DNA of 64,000 bases from NCBI GenBank assembly GCA_035371485.1, contig DAOOWV010000001.1:1-64000 (forward strand), read 5' to 3'. Shown here piece after piece: positions 8,320 through 17,699 of the stretch. Every line of letters begins with the position of its first letter. Position 1 is the stretch's first letter. Source of the DNA: DAOOWV01 sp035371485. Its GTDB lineage: Bacteria > Patescibacteriota > Dojkabacteria > JAFGLO01. Made by a program: the position numbers and the translations under genes. The notes under the pieces were generated by a model. It was not told where the DNA came from and did not search any database. It was given only the letters and a program-made list of their open reading frames with translations.

Positions 8320-10944
8320 TTATTCTTCAATTGCAAACGCACACACTTTATCATTTTCTCCAATATTCATAATTTTTACCCCTTGAGTCATTCTTGAAAG
8401 TGTTGGAACCTTTTCTGTACTTGTTTTTATCAAAATTCCATTATGTGAGACAACGATTAACTCCATAGGATTTGTAGTTGAAACCACCTTAATTGCGGAG
8501 ACATTTCCCGTTTTGTTTGTTCTTTTCAACGTAAATATTCCTTTTCCAGCTCTTTTTTGTGTAGGATATTGCTCAAGTTTTGTCATTTTGCCGTAACCTC
8601 TTTCTGATAAAATCAGCACCTTAATATCGTTCGGTCCGACTCTGTCCATACTTACTACGTAATCATCCTGTTTTGAGAAACGAATACCTAAAACTCCTTT
8701 TGTATTTCTTGCTGTTGGTTTAATATCCTTTTCCTTAAATCTAATGGCTTTGCCTTGGGAAGTAATCAACAATATCTCGTTGGAATTATCTGTAGGTGTA
8801 ACGTTTAAAAGTTCGTCTCCTTCGTTAATTATTATCGCGATTAAACCACTATTTCTAATGCTTTCGTATTCTGCAATTAATGTCTTTTTGACTAGTCCGG
8901 ATTTGGTTGCAAATAAAAGATAATTGTTCTGGCTATTATTATCAGGTTTTATCATTATTGTTGATATTTTTTCGTCAGTATCAATTTGAATGAAATTTAC
9001 AATAGGTGTTCCTTTGGCCTGTTTGCTAAATTCCGGAATTTGATGTGCCTTAATCTCAAATACTCTTCCTCTTGAGGTAAAGAATAAGATACTGTCATGG
9101 GTATTGCATGTTAACAAATGCTTAATAAAATCGTCATCTTTGGTTTTTGCAGCAATAGTCCCTTTTCCACCTCTTTTTTGTGTTTTGTAAAGTGTGGGTG
9201 AGACTCTTTTAATATATCCAGAATTACTAACTGTAATAATTGTTGGTTCGTTTGCAATTAAATCTTCCTCATCAAAGCTACCAATAGCACCTTTTACAAT
9301 TTTAGTTCTCCTTTTGTCCCCATATTTAGCTTTTAACTCTTCCAATTCTTTCGTAATCTCTCTGAGAATATTACCTTCTGTTGATAAAACCTCATTAAGT
9401 TCTTTTACAAATTTTTGAACATCAACATATTCTTCTTCAATTTTTTGTCTTTCAAGTGCTGCAAGTCTTCTAAGTGGCATATCTAATATTGCCTGAGCTT
9501 GAACTTCTGAAAGATTGAATTTCTTAATAAGATTTTCTTTGGCTTCTTCTTGATTCTTTGAAGCGCGAATGGTTGCAATTACCTCGTCAAGATGATCAAG
9601 CGCAATCTTTAAACCTTCTAAAATATGTTCTCTATAACGTGCCTGTGCAAGCTCAAATTCAACTTTTCTAATTGTAACAATCATTCTGTGAGAAATGAAA
9701 TGCTCGAGTGTATCTTTCAATGTAACAGTTCGTGGCTCATTATTAACCAAAGCGATCATGTTGGCATTAAAAGCCTTTTGCATATCGGTTAATTTGAAAA
9801 GCTTGTTAAGTACTACCTGTGGATTTGCTGCTTTTGACAATGTTATTACAACCCTCATACCCTCTCTGCTACTTTCATCTCTTAAATCAGAAATACCTTT
9901 AATTTTTTGTAATTTTACGAGTTGTGCTATTTTTTCGACTAAAAATGCCTTGTTGGTTTGATAGGGTAGTTCTTTAATTACTATGTGATATTTTCCATCT
10001 TTTGTTTCTTCAATGTCAGCCTTGGCTCTCATAACGATTCTTCCATTACCAGTTTCGTATACTTCCCTTATGCTTTTTTGATCATAGATGATTCCATAAG
10101 TAGGAAAATCTGGACCTGGAATATATTTCATTAATTCATCAACTTTTATGTCCGAATTAAAAACAGGATAAAGAGATTCTCCTTCCTTAAGTTGAATTTC
10201 TTCACCTTCTTGGCAGTAGCTAGATAAATAACTTTCTGGTTCTTGTTCAAGTAGTTTTGGTATTTTTTCTTTCTTTTCTCTCTCAAGTCTTAATTCGTTA
10301 TATCTGCTTATTCCTTGCCATTTATTTCCCTTGTCAATCATTGCTAATACGCCATCGATAATTTCACCTAGATTGTGTGGTGGTATTTTGGTTGCCATAC
10401 CTACAGCAATACCATCACAGCCATTACATATCAGGTTAGGAAACATAGTTGGTAAAACAGTAGGCTCTTTTCTAGTAGCATCGTAGTTAGGTACAAATTG
10501 TACAGTACCTTTATCTAGCTCAGAAAGCATAGCCATTGCATGTTTTGTCATTCTTGCTTCGGTATATCTTTGTTGAGCTGGTGGATCTCCATCTATTGAT
10601 CCAAAGTTTCCCTGTCCATCAACAAGTGTATATCTGGTTCCAAAATCTTGTGCCATATTAACAAGTGTTTGATATGCAGCTGCATCTCCGTGTGGGTGAT
10701 AGTTACCTGTTGTGTCTCCGATAATTTTGGCACATTTTCTATAGTGGGCTGTAGGACTTAGTTTTAAATCATTCATTGCAACTAAAATACGTCTTTGTGA
10801 AGGCTTAAGTCCATCTCTTATGTCAGGCAGTGCTCTTGAGACAATTACACTCATAGAATAGTCAATATAACTTTTCTTTATTTCATCTGTAATATTTATC
10901 GCAAGAGTTGCACTTTGATTATTTTTCGGGTTCTGGTTCTCCAT
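8320..10944 (-). CDS. gyrA: DNA gyrase subunit A
   Basis: Cleavage subunit of the type II topoisomerase that introduces negative supercoils. The 874-residue protein has the winged-helix/tower domain with catalytic Tyr127 (QQRYTEA), and a C-terminal beta-pinwheel domain. The GyrA box QKRGGKG and a later relative (QKRAGKG) mark it as GyrA rather than ParC. At the usual quinolone-contact sites, E. coli Ser83 is Ala88 here and Asp87 is Gln92 (codons 10681-10683 and 10669-10671). An insertion of roughly 55-60 residues (about 206-264, Glu/Lys-rich) lies before the IPGPDFPT stretch. The enolase-like gene follows 17 nt downstream. gyrB is not in the window. Confidence 0.97.
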   Translation of the reverse strand: MENQNPKNNQSATLAINITDEIKKSYIDYSMSVIVSRALPDIRDGLKPSQRRILVAMNDLKLSPTAHYRKCAKIIGDTTGNYHPHGDAAAYQTLVNMAQDFGTRYTLVDGQGNFGSIDGDPPAQQRYTEARMTKHAMAMLSELDKGTVQFVPNYDATRKEPTVLPTMFPNLICNGCDGIAVGMATKIPPHNLGEIIDGVLAMIDKGNKWQGISRYNELRLEREKKEKIPKLLEQEPESYLSSYCQEGEEIQLKEGESLYPVFNSDIKVDELMKYIPGPDFPTYGIIYDQKSIREVYETGNGRIVMRAKADIEETKDGKYHIVIKELPYQTNKAFLVEKIAQLVKLQKIKGISDLRDESSREGMRVVITLSKAANPQVVLNKLFKLTDMQKAFNANMIALVNNEPRTVTLKDTLEHFISHRMIVTIRKVEFELAQARYREHILEGLKIALDHLDEVIATIRASKNQEEAKENLIKKFNLSEVQAQAILDMPLRRLAALERQKIEEEYVDVQKFVKELNEVLSTEGNILREITKELEELKAKYGDKRRTKIVKGAIGSFDEEDLIANEPTIITVSNSGYIKRVSPTLYKTQKRGGKGTIAAKTKDDDFIKHLLTCNTHDSILFFTSRGRVFEIKAHQIPEFSKQAKGTPIVNFIQIDTDEKISTIMIKPDNNSQNNYLLFATKSGLVKKTLIAEYESIRNSGLIAIIINEGDELLNVTPTDNSNEILLITSQGKAIRFKEKDIKPTARNTKGVLGIRFSKQDDYVVSMDRVGPNDIKVLILSERGYGKMTKLEQYPTQKRAGKGIFTLKRTNKTGNVSAIKVVSTTNPMELIVVSHNGILIKTSTEKVPTLSRMTQGVKIMNIGENDKVCAFAIEE

Positions 10945-11131
10945 AGCAATGTGGGTTTAAATTTAATGATTATATATTATTTCTAAGCAGATCTTACCTT
11001 GGACTCATTATCAAAGGTTTGATAATCGAAACAATTTCCAAGATATTTTTCCAAAAATTTGGGTAAATAAAATTTGCTCAATAGATAGATTTTATCATTT
11101 ATTTGACCACTTGTACATGAGCTTATAATAG

Positions 11132-11800
11132 CTATTCAATATTCACAACAATATCTCCTATATGGTAGAGATCACAAATTTTTAAAATATCGTCATTATG
11201 GAAATAAATACATCCGGGAGACTTGGGTGTTCCAAGTATTTCGGGTGTATCTGTGCCATGTAAGGCTCTTAAGGTTGAATTCCATACTCCATTTTTATAT
11301 ACATCAAGTCCTAAAAGACATGGTCCATACATTGGAGTAAGTCCTTCGTCTCTGTAGTATGCGATTTTCCAGACATTAGGATACGCTCTTCTATCTGGAT
11401 TTTTCTCATCCCCAGAGGCAATAGTATATTTTTGAACAAAACTATCTTCGATAAAAGTGTAGGCCGTTTGCTCTGAAATATCTACAATTATGTAGTTTTT
11501 ATCAAGAGTAACTGGGGCATTTTTTTCATTAATTAGTGCTAAAGCAGATGCCTTTTTAAGTTTTGCATCAGATATTTCATTGTTTTTTTGAATGTATGTA
11601 AAATCAATTTGGTACTTAGGAATCGTCGAGAAGTCTTGTCGAGAATAAGAGAGCGTGTTGAAAGTCTTTGTTTGGTAAAGCAAAAACACTCCCGAAGTAA
11701 TTATGACCATTTGACATACGAGTGTCAATTGTGCTATAACTGTATTCTGAGGTTTTTGTGGTCTATAGTTTAAAGTTCTATAGTTTAACGTTTTATACAT
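11132..11800 (-). CDS. L,D-transpeptidase (YkuD domain), membrane anchored
   Basis: Peptidoglycan cross-linking or protein-attaching enzyme that acts outside the membrane. The 222-residue protein has a transmembrane segment at about 22-43 and a YkuD domain at about 102-221. The motif is HG (181-182) then SPGCIYF (194-200), giving His181 and nucleophile Cys197. The Arg that usually follows in SxGC(I/V)R is Tyr199. The N terminus contains a tandem duplication (TLNYRTLNYR) coming from a 15-bp DNA repeat. Its start lies only 18 nt from the preferred start of divergent greA, so promoters must overlap coding DNA. It is 187 nt upstream of gyrA on the same strand. Confidence 0.92.
   Translation of the reverse strand: MYKTLNYRTLNYRPQKPQNTVIAQLTLVCQMVIITSGVFLLYQTKTFNTLSYSRQDFSTIPKYQIDFTYIQKNNEISDAKLKKASALALINEKNAPVTLDKNYIIVDISEQTAYTFIEDSFVQKYTIASGDEKNPDRRAYPNVWKIAYYRDEGLTPMYGPCLLGLDVYKNGVWNSTLRALHGTDTPEILGTPKSPGCIYFHNDDILKICDLYHIGDIVVNIE
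11763..11792. repeat. 15-bp tandem duplication at the start of the L,D-transpeptidase gene
   Basis: Positions 11763-11777 and 11778-11792 are identical except for one base (CTATAGTTTAAAGTT versus CTATAGTTTAACGTT). In the minus-strand gene this duplicates five residues. On the plus strand it sits immediately upstream of the greA -10-like sequence. Confidence 0.8.
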
Positions 11801-11808
11801 AAGCTTAT

Positions 11809-11814
11809 TATAAT
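11809..11814 (+). promoter_or_regulatory. Candidate -10 element of greA
   Basis: A perfect TATAAT lies at 11809-11814, 4 nt before the ATG at 11819. If used, transcription would start at or very near that ATG, giving a leaderless or near-leaderless greA mRNA. No good -35 at 17 bp. AT-rich chance occurrence is possible. Confidence 0.35.
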
Positions 11815-11818
11815 GACA

Positions 11819-12283
11819 ATGAGCAAAAAAGTACAGCTTACTGCCAAGTGCTTGGAAAAGCTAAAAAAAGAATTCAATGAGCTTATGCAAATTAAGCTTC
11901 CAGAAATGAGAGTAAGAATGGATGAAGCTAGGAAAAGTGGTGATTTAGCTGAAAATACAGGATGGGATCTTATTCAAGAAGAATATAACAATGCAATGAC
12001 GCGAGCTGAAGAGTTAGATGAAATTATTAAGAGAGCTACTTTGATTTCCGACTGTTCTCTCTCAGGTATTTCAATAGGATGTAAGGTATCTGTTGAGTTG
12101 GATGGAAAAGCAAAGACCTATATGTTAGTTTCAGATAAGGAGGCTGATCCTTCAAATAATACCATATCTGATAAATCTCCATTAGGAAGTGCATTAATTG
12201 GTAAAGCAATTGGTAAAACAGTATCATATAAAACTCCTGATGGAAGAAATGTAAATGTCAAGATTTTGAAGATAGAAAAATAG
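11819..12283 (+). CDS. greA: Transcription elongation factor GreA
   Basis: Rescues backtracked RNA polymerase by stimulating transcript cleavage. An N-terminal coiled coil has the tip motif GDLAENTGWD (family GDLxENxxY/W), with acidic residues at the tip. The C-terminal FKBP-like domain contains SPLGSALIGKAIG and a typical ending. I place the start at the ATG at 11819 (MSKKVQLT), which matches GreA N termini. An in-frame ATG at 11813 would add two residues and overlaps a TATAAT. It is divergent from the L,D-transpeptidase and convergent with the next gene, whose stop is 3 nt away. Confidence 0.95.
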   Translation: MSKKVQLTAKCLEKLKKEFNELMQIKLPEMRVRMDEARKSGDLAENTGWDLIQEEYNNAMTRAEELDEIIKRATLISDCSLSGISIGCKVSVELDGKAKTYMLVSDKEADPSNNTISDKSPLGSALIGKAIGKTVSYKTPDGRNVNVKILKIEK

Positions 12284-12286
12284 TTT

Positions 12287-13102
12287 CTATATTATTAGGA
12301 CCATCATAAATACAAATGTTACCAGTAGTTGAATAAATGAGTCGATGTCTAAATCTCCATTTTGTGCTAAATGTCCAATTTCTATTAAAAAGAACGAAAT
12401 ATTAAAGTAGTAAATTGAAGTCTTGATATTTCCTTCGATTCCAAAAAGTAACTTAATTCTTGATATCACTATTATCATTAATATTCCGAGAATCAGTAAT
12501 ATCCAAAAGCTTATTTTATCAATAGACCTGAACCCACTTACTAATAAAAATATTATTGAGTATACAATAATTACTAATAGGATTGGAAGTGATCCTGTGA
12601 ATAAGTTTATCAAAAGCAATATTGTAAAAAGGATAAAGAATGCAACCGTATCTAGCTCATAAAGTGGGAGACCTTTTTTCATTGCAAATAATATTCTATT
12701 TCGTATGCCATATAAAAAAAATCCCCAAACTAAGACTGAAATGACCGCCCAGAGGTATATGTAATTAGTCTCTCTATGCCACCAAAGAAGTAAAAAAGTA
12801 TTCAGGATAATTGCTATTGGATAAATTGTTGTAATTGTACAAAAGTGAATAGAGTGTGTACTTCTAATTGAAAAAATACTATTGTACTTCTGAACGCAAT
12901 AGATAATGAACTTATAGATGATATTAAATAAAAGCAGTATCATTCCCAAAATGTATATTTGTATTGAAAATGAGTTAGCGTGTTTAATTAAAAAAATGAA
13001 TCCTAGTATTGATATCATATAAAGAAACAAATTTATTGCAAATTTGAATTTGGTTTCTGTGAGTGAAAAAAAGTTTTTGTTAATAACTGATTTCTTTCTC
13101 AT
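12287..13102 (-). CDS. Multi-pass membrane protein of unknown function
   Basis: 271 residues with about eight predicted transmembrane segments spread over the whole length and only short, basic loops. I recognise no conserved motif. The start overlaps the stop of the upstream CAP-domain gene by 4 bp (ATGA), so the two form a translationally coupled pair and may act together at the membrane (inference). Its 3' end is 3 nt from the greA stop. Confidence 0.75.
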   Translation of the reverse strand: MRKKSVINKNFFSLTETKFKFAINLFLYMISILGFIFLIKHANSFSIQIYILGMILLLFNIIYKFIIYCVQKYNSIFSIRSTHSIHFCTITTIYPIAIILNTFLLLWWHRETNYIYLWAVISVLVWGFFLYGIRNRILFAMKKGLPLYELDTVAFFILFTILLLINLFTGSLPILLVIIVYSIIFLLVSGFRSIDKISFWILLILGILMIIVISRIKLLFGIEGNIKTSIYYFNISFFLIEIGHLAQNGDLDIDSFIQLLVTFVFMMVLII

Positions 13103-14391
13103 ATTATTATTCCAATCTTGCTAGTAAGATAAGCATATGCTCCAATTAATAGTATAAATACTTTATATCCTGAAGAACCTGTTTTGTTGGGTGTAAATGA
13201 ATATCTAATTAATTCAAAAACTCCCAGTCCTGTTAATGCAATAGGAACTAGTAAAGAATCGTAACGTTTTGTTGTAGTTTTGGTCGTTTCTTGAGTAGTA
13301 GCTAGTATTGTTGAATTATTCGCAAGTGAATAAATTTCACGTACTGGAAGAGTAACACTTCTATCATTTGTATAAACGATTACCAGCTTAGCATTTGGGA
13401 TTTCTATATCTTTCATGTTGCAGATAATTTCGTTATTAATTTGAGGGCAAGAAGATGGAGGTGAGTTTGAAATGACCTTAACATCAATGATATCTTCAGA
13501 ATACGGTATTTTTAACATATTGTCATTGTCGATATATATATTTTTTATGCTATTACTTCCCATGTTAATTATTTCAAAGTTGATCTCAGTGTTTTCAAGT
13601 ATTTTGCCATTATTATTCAACTCTGCAATTAACCTGTGAATTCCCTCTTTGTCATATTGCGTTCTAATGCTAAATGTACCATTAGAAATTGATGACGTAC
13701 CAATAGATTCATCGTCTATTGAGACATGAATTTTTTGATCTTCATTATACTTGGTTATTCCTACAACCCCATGTAACATTCCGTTTATTTTACTTTGTTC
13801 TTGGGGATATAAAATTTTAATAGACTCTTCTAGGTTTTCAGTGTAATTTTGAGATTCTGAACTGTTAGTTTCGCTACCAAATAGCTGTACAACTAATGTG
13901 GTTTCTTTTCCTTGAAAAAAACCATCCACAATTGCAATACCAATATGTGTATAACTTGCATTCAATATATTTTTTTTATGCAGTTCACTTGACATCCATG
14001 ACTGATGTACCTTGAATGAGTCAGAAAAGTCGTAGGCAAGATTTTCCCCAGCAACGGTATAGTCGTAATTACAGTAGAGAATATAACTCCATGGATTTTC
14101 ACCGGAAGGGCCGTAGTGAGCCCAATATTGTTTGTCCAGCATGTCATAGGCTTTTATATATGCTGCCATGGTTAGTCGATTGTCTAGCTTGAGTAGGGGA
14201 ATATTGCTACTTTTTCTTTCACTATTTGTCAACTGAATTAATAAATCAGAGCTGATGTTACTTGCGAAGGTTTGCTTCAATGCAAATGAACTAAAAACTA
14301 TTAATATTAAAATAGAAAATACGTATACAAGGTTCAAGATTTTGTTACGTTTTTGTGATGATTTCTTTTGTGTAAAATACTTGGTCTCCAT
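13099..14391 (-). CDS. CAP/SCP-domain surface protein
   Basis: 430 residues. An N-terminal membrane helix (about 18-37) is followed by a CAP domain (about 48-175), with family stretches such as LTNSERKSSNIPLL, YWAHYGPSGENPW, AGENLAYDF and SELHKKNILN. After it come Ig-like beta regions (about 185-350), a Thr-rich linker, and a C-terminal hydrophobic region (about 385-430) that probably includes two membrane segments. CAP proteins are secreted or surface proteins with varied roles. The His/Glu pairs typical of the CAP cavity are present. It forms an operon with the downstream membrane protein. Confidence 0.87.
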   Translation of the reverse strand: METKYFTQKKSSQKRNKILNLVYVFSILILIVFSSFALKQTFASNISSDLLIQLTNSERKSSNIPLLKLDNRLTMAAYIKAYDMLDKQYWAHYGPSGENPWSYILYCNYDYTVAGENLAYDFSDSFKVHQSWMSSELHKKNILNASYTHIGIAIVDGFFQGKETTLVVQLFGSETNSSESQNYTENLEESIKILYPQEQSKINGMLHGVVGITKYNEDQKIHVSIDDESIGTSSISNGTFSIRTQYDKEGIHRLIAELNNNGKILENTEINFEIINMGSNSIKNIYIDNDNMLKIPYSEDIIDVKVISNSPPSSCPQINNEIICNMKDIEIPNAKLVIVYTNDRSVTLPVREIYSLANNSTILATTQETTKTTTKRYDSLLVPIALTGLGVFELIRYSFTPNKTGSSGYKVFILLIGAYAYLTSKIGIII

Positions 14392-14528
14392 TGGGCAAAA
14401 ATTTTTGTAAGAACTTTTAGTTATTACGATAATAGGAAGTGATGATATCTATCAAAATTATAGCACGAATAGGATTATTAATAAATTAATTAAATTAACA
14501 TAGTGAAAAGTGACACAATTTTACGATG

Positions 14529-16469
14529 TCATTCAAATTCAATTAAATTTTCTGAAATCTCTGATAAAAATCTTGAAGGGGATAGTGTTTTTTGGAAAGT
14601 GTAACTATATCTTACGTAAGATATAAAAAGTTTTTCTTGTGCTCGAGTCATTCCAACATACATTAGTCGTCTTTCTTCTTCAAGATTACTATGACTGTCA
14701 ATAGATCTAAAATGTGGCAGGATTCCTTCGTTTACACCTATTATTTGTACAATTGGAAATTCTAATCCTTTTGAAGCATGTAGCGTTAATAAGGAAATTT
14801 TGTTACTATTGTCAATGTTATCAATATCGGTCATTAGTGTTATATCTTCGTTAAACTGAGTTATTCCATTAATATCACTAGTATATAGCTGTGTAAGTTG
14901 TGTAAGTTGTATTATATTTTCTAGTCTTTCCTCGTAAGAATCAAAAAATTTGTTTTGAAGATAATTTTTATATTTGGTCTGTTCAAGAACGACCTCAATC
15001 AAATCTTTCAGCGTGGTGGTTTTGGTTTCGCTTATTTTTTTAATTAAATCAACGAAAGGAGTAAGAAAATTTAATTGTTTTATAGTTTCATCTTGAAGGA
15101 TTATTTTTTCATCCTTACCTTCCCAATTATCAAAATTGATTCCACTCTGTTTACAAAAAGATTTAATAATTTGTTTAATCGTGCAACCATTTTTTTCAGA
15201 GAGGTTTTTTAATAAGTCAATTTTGGCATTTCCAATAGATCTTGCCGGAGTATTAATTATCCTAATCAGTGGAATATCGTCATTGTTGGGTAAAAGAAAA
15301 AGGATATATGAAATTAAATCCTTTACTTCCATTCTTTCATAAAAACGTACACCTCCTACTAAAGAGTAGGGAATGTTGTTCTCCTCGAGCAATTCTTCAA
15401 TCCTTCTTGATTGTGCATTGGTTCTGTATAGAATTGATATGTCGGAATATTTGTAACCTTGTGTAACAAGGTCTTGTATACGGTAAATACAATGTGAGGC
15501 TTCATCATCATCGTCGTCCGCTTCGTAAATATATACGTTTTCACCACTTCCTTTATTAGACGAAATATCCTTGTCTTCTCTAATTTGATTGTTTTGTACT
15601 ACTTGATATGCTGCATCAATAATGTTTTGAGTTGATCTGTAATTTACGGATAGTTTAATTACTTCAGCGTTTGGGAAATCTTTTTGAAATTGTAAAATAT
15701 TAGTAATATCTGCCCCTCTCCATGAATATATTGCCTGATCATCATCTCCTACGACGCAAATTTGGTCGCCAGAAATATTTTTGACTAGAAGATATTGTAT
15801 TCTATTGGTATCTTGATATTCATCTACTAAAATATATTTATAAATTGATTTATATTTCTCTTTTATGTCATCATATTTTGAAAATAATTTTAGGGGTAGG
15901 ATTAATAAATCATCAAAATCTACTGAATTTGATTGAGTTTTAATTTTTTCATATTCCTTATAAATAAAAGCTAATATCTCTTCTTGTTTTTTTTCTTTAG
16001 GTGAGTTTGAATATTCTTCTGCAGAGATCATTGAAGATTTAAGTTTTGAAATAAGTGAGCTTATACCAGTTGTAGATATGTTACCGATATTTAGTTGTTT
16101 GAGTATATCCTTAATAATAGTTTCTTTATCTCTAGAGTCATAAATTGTAAAGGAATTGGTATATCCCAATAACTCACTTTCTCTTCTTAAAATATAGGCT
16201 CCCCACGCATGAAATGTCCCAATAAACATTCCAGCTAAATTTGAAGGAATTATAGTCTTGATGCGTTCCTTCATTTCTTCTGCAGCCTTTTTGGTAAAGG
16301 TGAGAGCGAGAATATTTTGGGGAGGTATTTTTTTCTCTTCAATTAAATAAGCGATTTTATTAACAATAACTCTTGTTTTTCCAGAACCAGCACCAGCAAA
16401 CACCAACAGAGGTTTTCCATATAACTTAACAGCAGAGGTTTGTTGTGAATTCAAATGTGATAAATCCAT
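14529..16469 (-). CDS. UvrD/PcrA/Rep-type superfamily 1 DNA helicase
   Basis: ATP-dependent 3'-5' DNA helicase of repair and replication restart. The 646-residue protein has the Q-motif region (LNSQQTSAV), Walker A GAGSGKT (26-32), motif Ia (ALTFTKKAAEEM), motif II VDEYQDTN, motif III QAIYSWRGAD, motif IV VNYRSTQNI, motif V TLHASKGLEFP and motif VI YVGMTRAQEKL. It is somewhat short in the C-terminal tail compared with UvrD or PcrA. The ATG directly abuts the stop codon of the SH3b gene (0 nt gap), so it is co-transcribed with two surface-protein genes. I cannot separate PcrA, UvrD and Rep by eye. Confidence 0.95.
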   Translation of the reverse strand: MDLSHLNSQQTSAVKLYGKPLLVFAGAGSGKTRVIVNKIAYLIEEKKIPPQNILALTFTKKAAEEMKERIKTIIPSNLAGMFIGTFHAWGAYILRRESELLGYTNSFTIYDSRDKETIIKDILKQLNIGNISTTGISSLISKLKSSMISAEEYSNSPKEKKQEEILAFIYKEYEKIKTQSNSVDFDDLLILPLKLFSKYDDIKEKYKSIYKYILVDEYQDTNRIQYLLVKNISGDQICVVGDDDQAIYSWRGADITNILQFQKDFPNAEVIKLSVNYRSTQNIIDAAYQVVQNNQIREDKDISSNKGSGENVYIYEADDDDDEASHCIYRIQDLVTQGYKYSDISILYRTNAQSRRIEELLEENNIPYSLVGGVRFYERMEVKDLISYILFLLPNNDDIPLIRIINTPARSIGNAKIDLLKNLSEKNGCTIKQIIKSFCKQSGINFDNWEGKDEKIILQDETIKQLNFLTPFVDLIKKISETKTTTLKDLIEVVLEQTKYKNYLQNKFFDSYEERLENIIQLTQLTQLYTSDINGITQFNEDITLMTDIDNIDNSNKISLLTLHASKGLEFPIVQIIGVNEGILPHFRSIDSHSNLEEERRLMYVGMTRAQEKLFISYVRYSYTFQKTLSPSRFLSEISENLIEFE

Positions 16470-17699
16470 CTATTGTACTGTTTCCACGTAGGTTGATACG
16501 ACCCAGCCTTCTTTCTGGTCATCTATTTTAATTTTGGTCCACCCATTACTTTCTTCCAATACCTGGAATACAGCTGATGGTTCAACTTTTGTTATAACTT
16601 CTGCGTCTCTTAGAGGTTGCACTCTAACATTTAAGAAGCCATAAGCATTAGGCTTAACCCTTACAAAAATATATCCTAAATCTTTGGTTTTAAATGATAC
16701 TGTAAATTCTGTTTCTGCGATTGGTTTACCGCTTGGGTCAATAATTACAAAATCTTCTTTTCCATCTGTTGGGGTTGGATAGGGTAGTAGATAAAATTTG
16801 AGCCTGTATTCCTCCCCAACTGGAACAATTTCCTCAATTTGGGCCACGTGAGATCGACTCATCCATGTTTTTGATAAGTAAAAGTCACTATTTTTAAGAA
16901 GCTCATTATTTGTAACTAATGTAATGCCACTATTTTTATACCAAGGTGAATTTCCTGTATTCTTGAGGGTTGCTGTAATTTCGAGTTCTTTAAATGGTTC
17001 AGCTTCTTTTGAATATTCAACAGAAATTAATTCAGCATTATAAATTTTTGAGTTTGTTTTGTAAGGGCCAAATGTTTCAAAAAAATCCAAGATATTTTGA
17101 TTAGTAGATGTTATTTCCAGATAAGAAATAAAGTTGTCATTTGTATCGTTTCTTTTACTGGAACATTCGACAATTTTAACATTTTCTGCAGAAATGTCAT
17201 AGAATCCAGATAATTCTTCTAGAAACGTTTTTACATTTTCATTCTTGTTTGTATCGAAATCAACTATTCCCACGACAATTCTATTTCCCGATTCAGTAGT
17301 AATTGGCTGAAGATCAATTGGATTGTTAGTGCGTGTTTGATAAATATTGGAATCGTCAATGATATAGTTAAATGGAATATCAAAGAAATGTAATTCTGTT
17401 ATCATGTAATAATATAAGTCTGAAATCCACTGAGCTGAGTCAATAAAATAATAATTTGTTGGCTTATTGATATTACAAATTGAAATCTCTCTTATATTAC
17501 TATATTGATCATACTTAGTTTCAGCCAATGCCGTATCAATCTTTAAATCATGATAAGTAATAATTTTTGAATTTGTAATTATATCATTTGTGCTGTTTGC
17601 ACTTTCTGCATGTGTGGGGGTATTGTTAATTTTACCCAATACGGTTAATAGTAACAGTGTTGTAATTAGTGTTACTACTATTTTAAATTTGGATATCAT
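16470..17699 (-). CDS. Exported protein with a C-terminal SH3b domain
   Basis: 409 residues. An N-terminal signal or anchor segment (about 6-23) is followed by a middle region without a recognised fold. A beta-sandwich-like part lies at about 230-330 (DUF11/Ig-like feel: EPFKELEITATLKNTGNSPW). The bacterial SH3 domain is at about 342-405 (FLNVRVQPLRDAEVI, GWTKIKI, GWVVSTYVE). SH3b domains usually bind cell-wall peptides. The start overlaps the end of the upstream fibronectin-type gene by 17 bp, and its stop directly precedes the helicase ATG. Confidence 0.82.
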   Translation of the reverse strand: MISKFKIVVTLITTLLLLTVLGKINNTPTHAESANSTNDIITNSKIITYHDLKIDTALAETKYDQYSNIREISICNINKPTNYYFIDSAQWISDLYYYMITELHFFDIPFNYIIDDSNIYQTRTNNPIDLQPITTESGNRIVVGIVDFDTNKNENVKTFLEELSGFYDISAENVKIVECSSKRNDTNDNFISYLEITSTNQNILDFFETFGPYKTNSKIYNAELISVEYSKEAEPFKELEITATLKNTGNSPWYKNSGITLVTNNELLKNSDFYLSKTWMSRSHVAQIEEIVPVGEEYRLKFYLLPYPTPTDGKEDFVIIDPSGKPIAETEFTVSFKTKDLGYIFVRVKPNAYGFLNVRVQPLRDAEVITKVEPSAVFQVLEESNGWTKIKIDDQKEGWVVSTYVETVQ

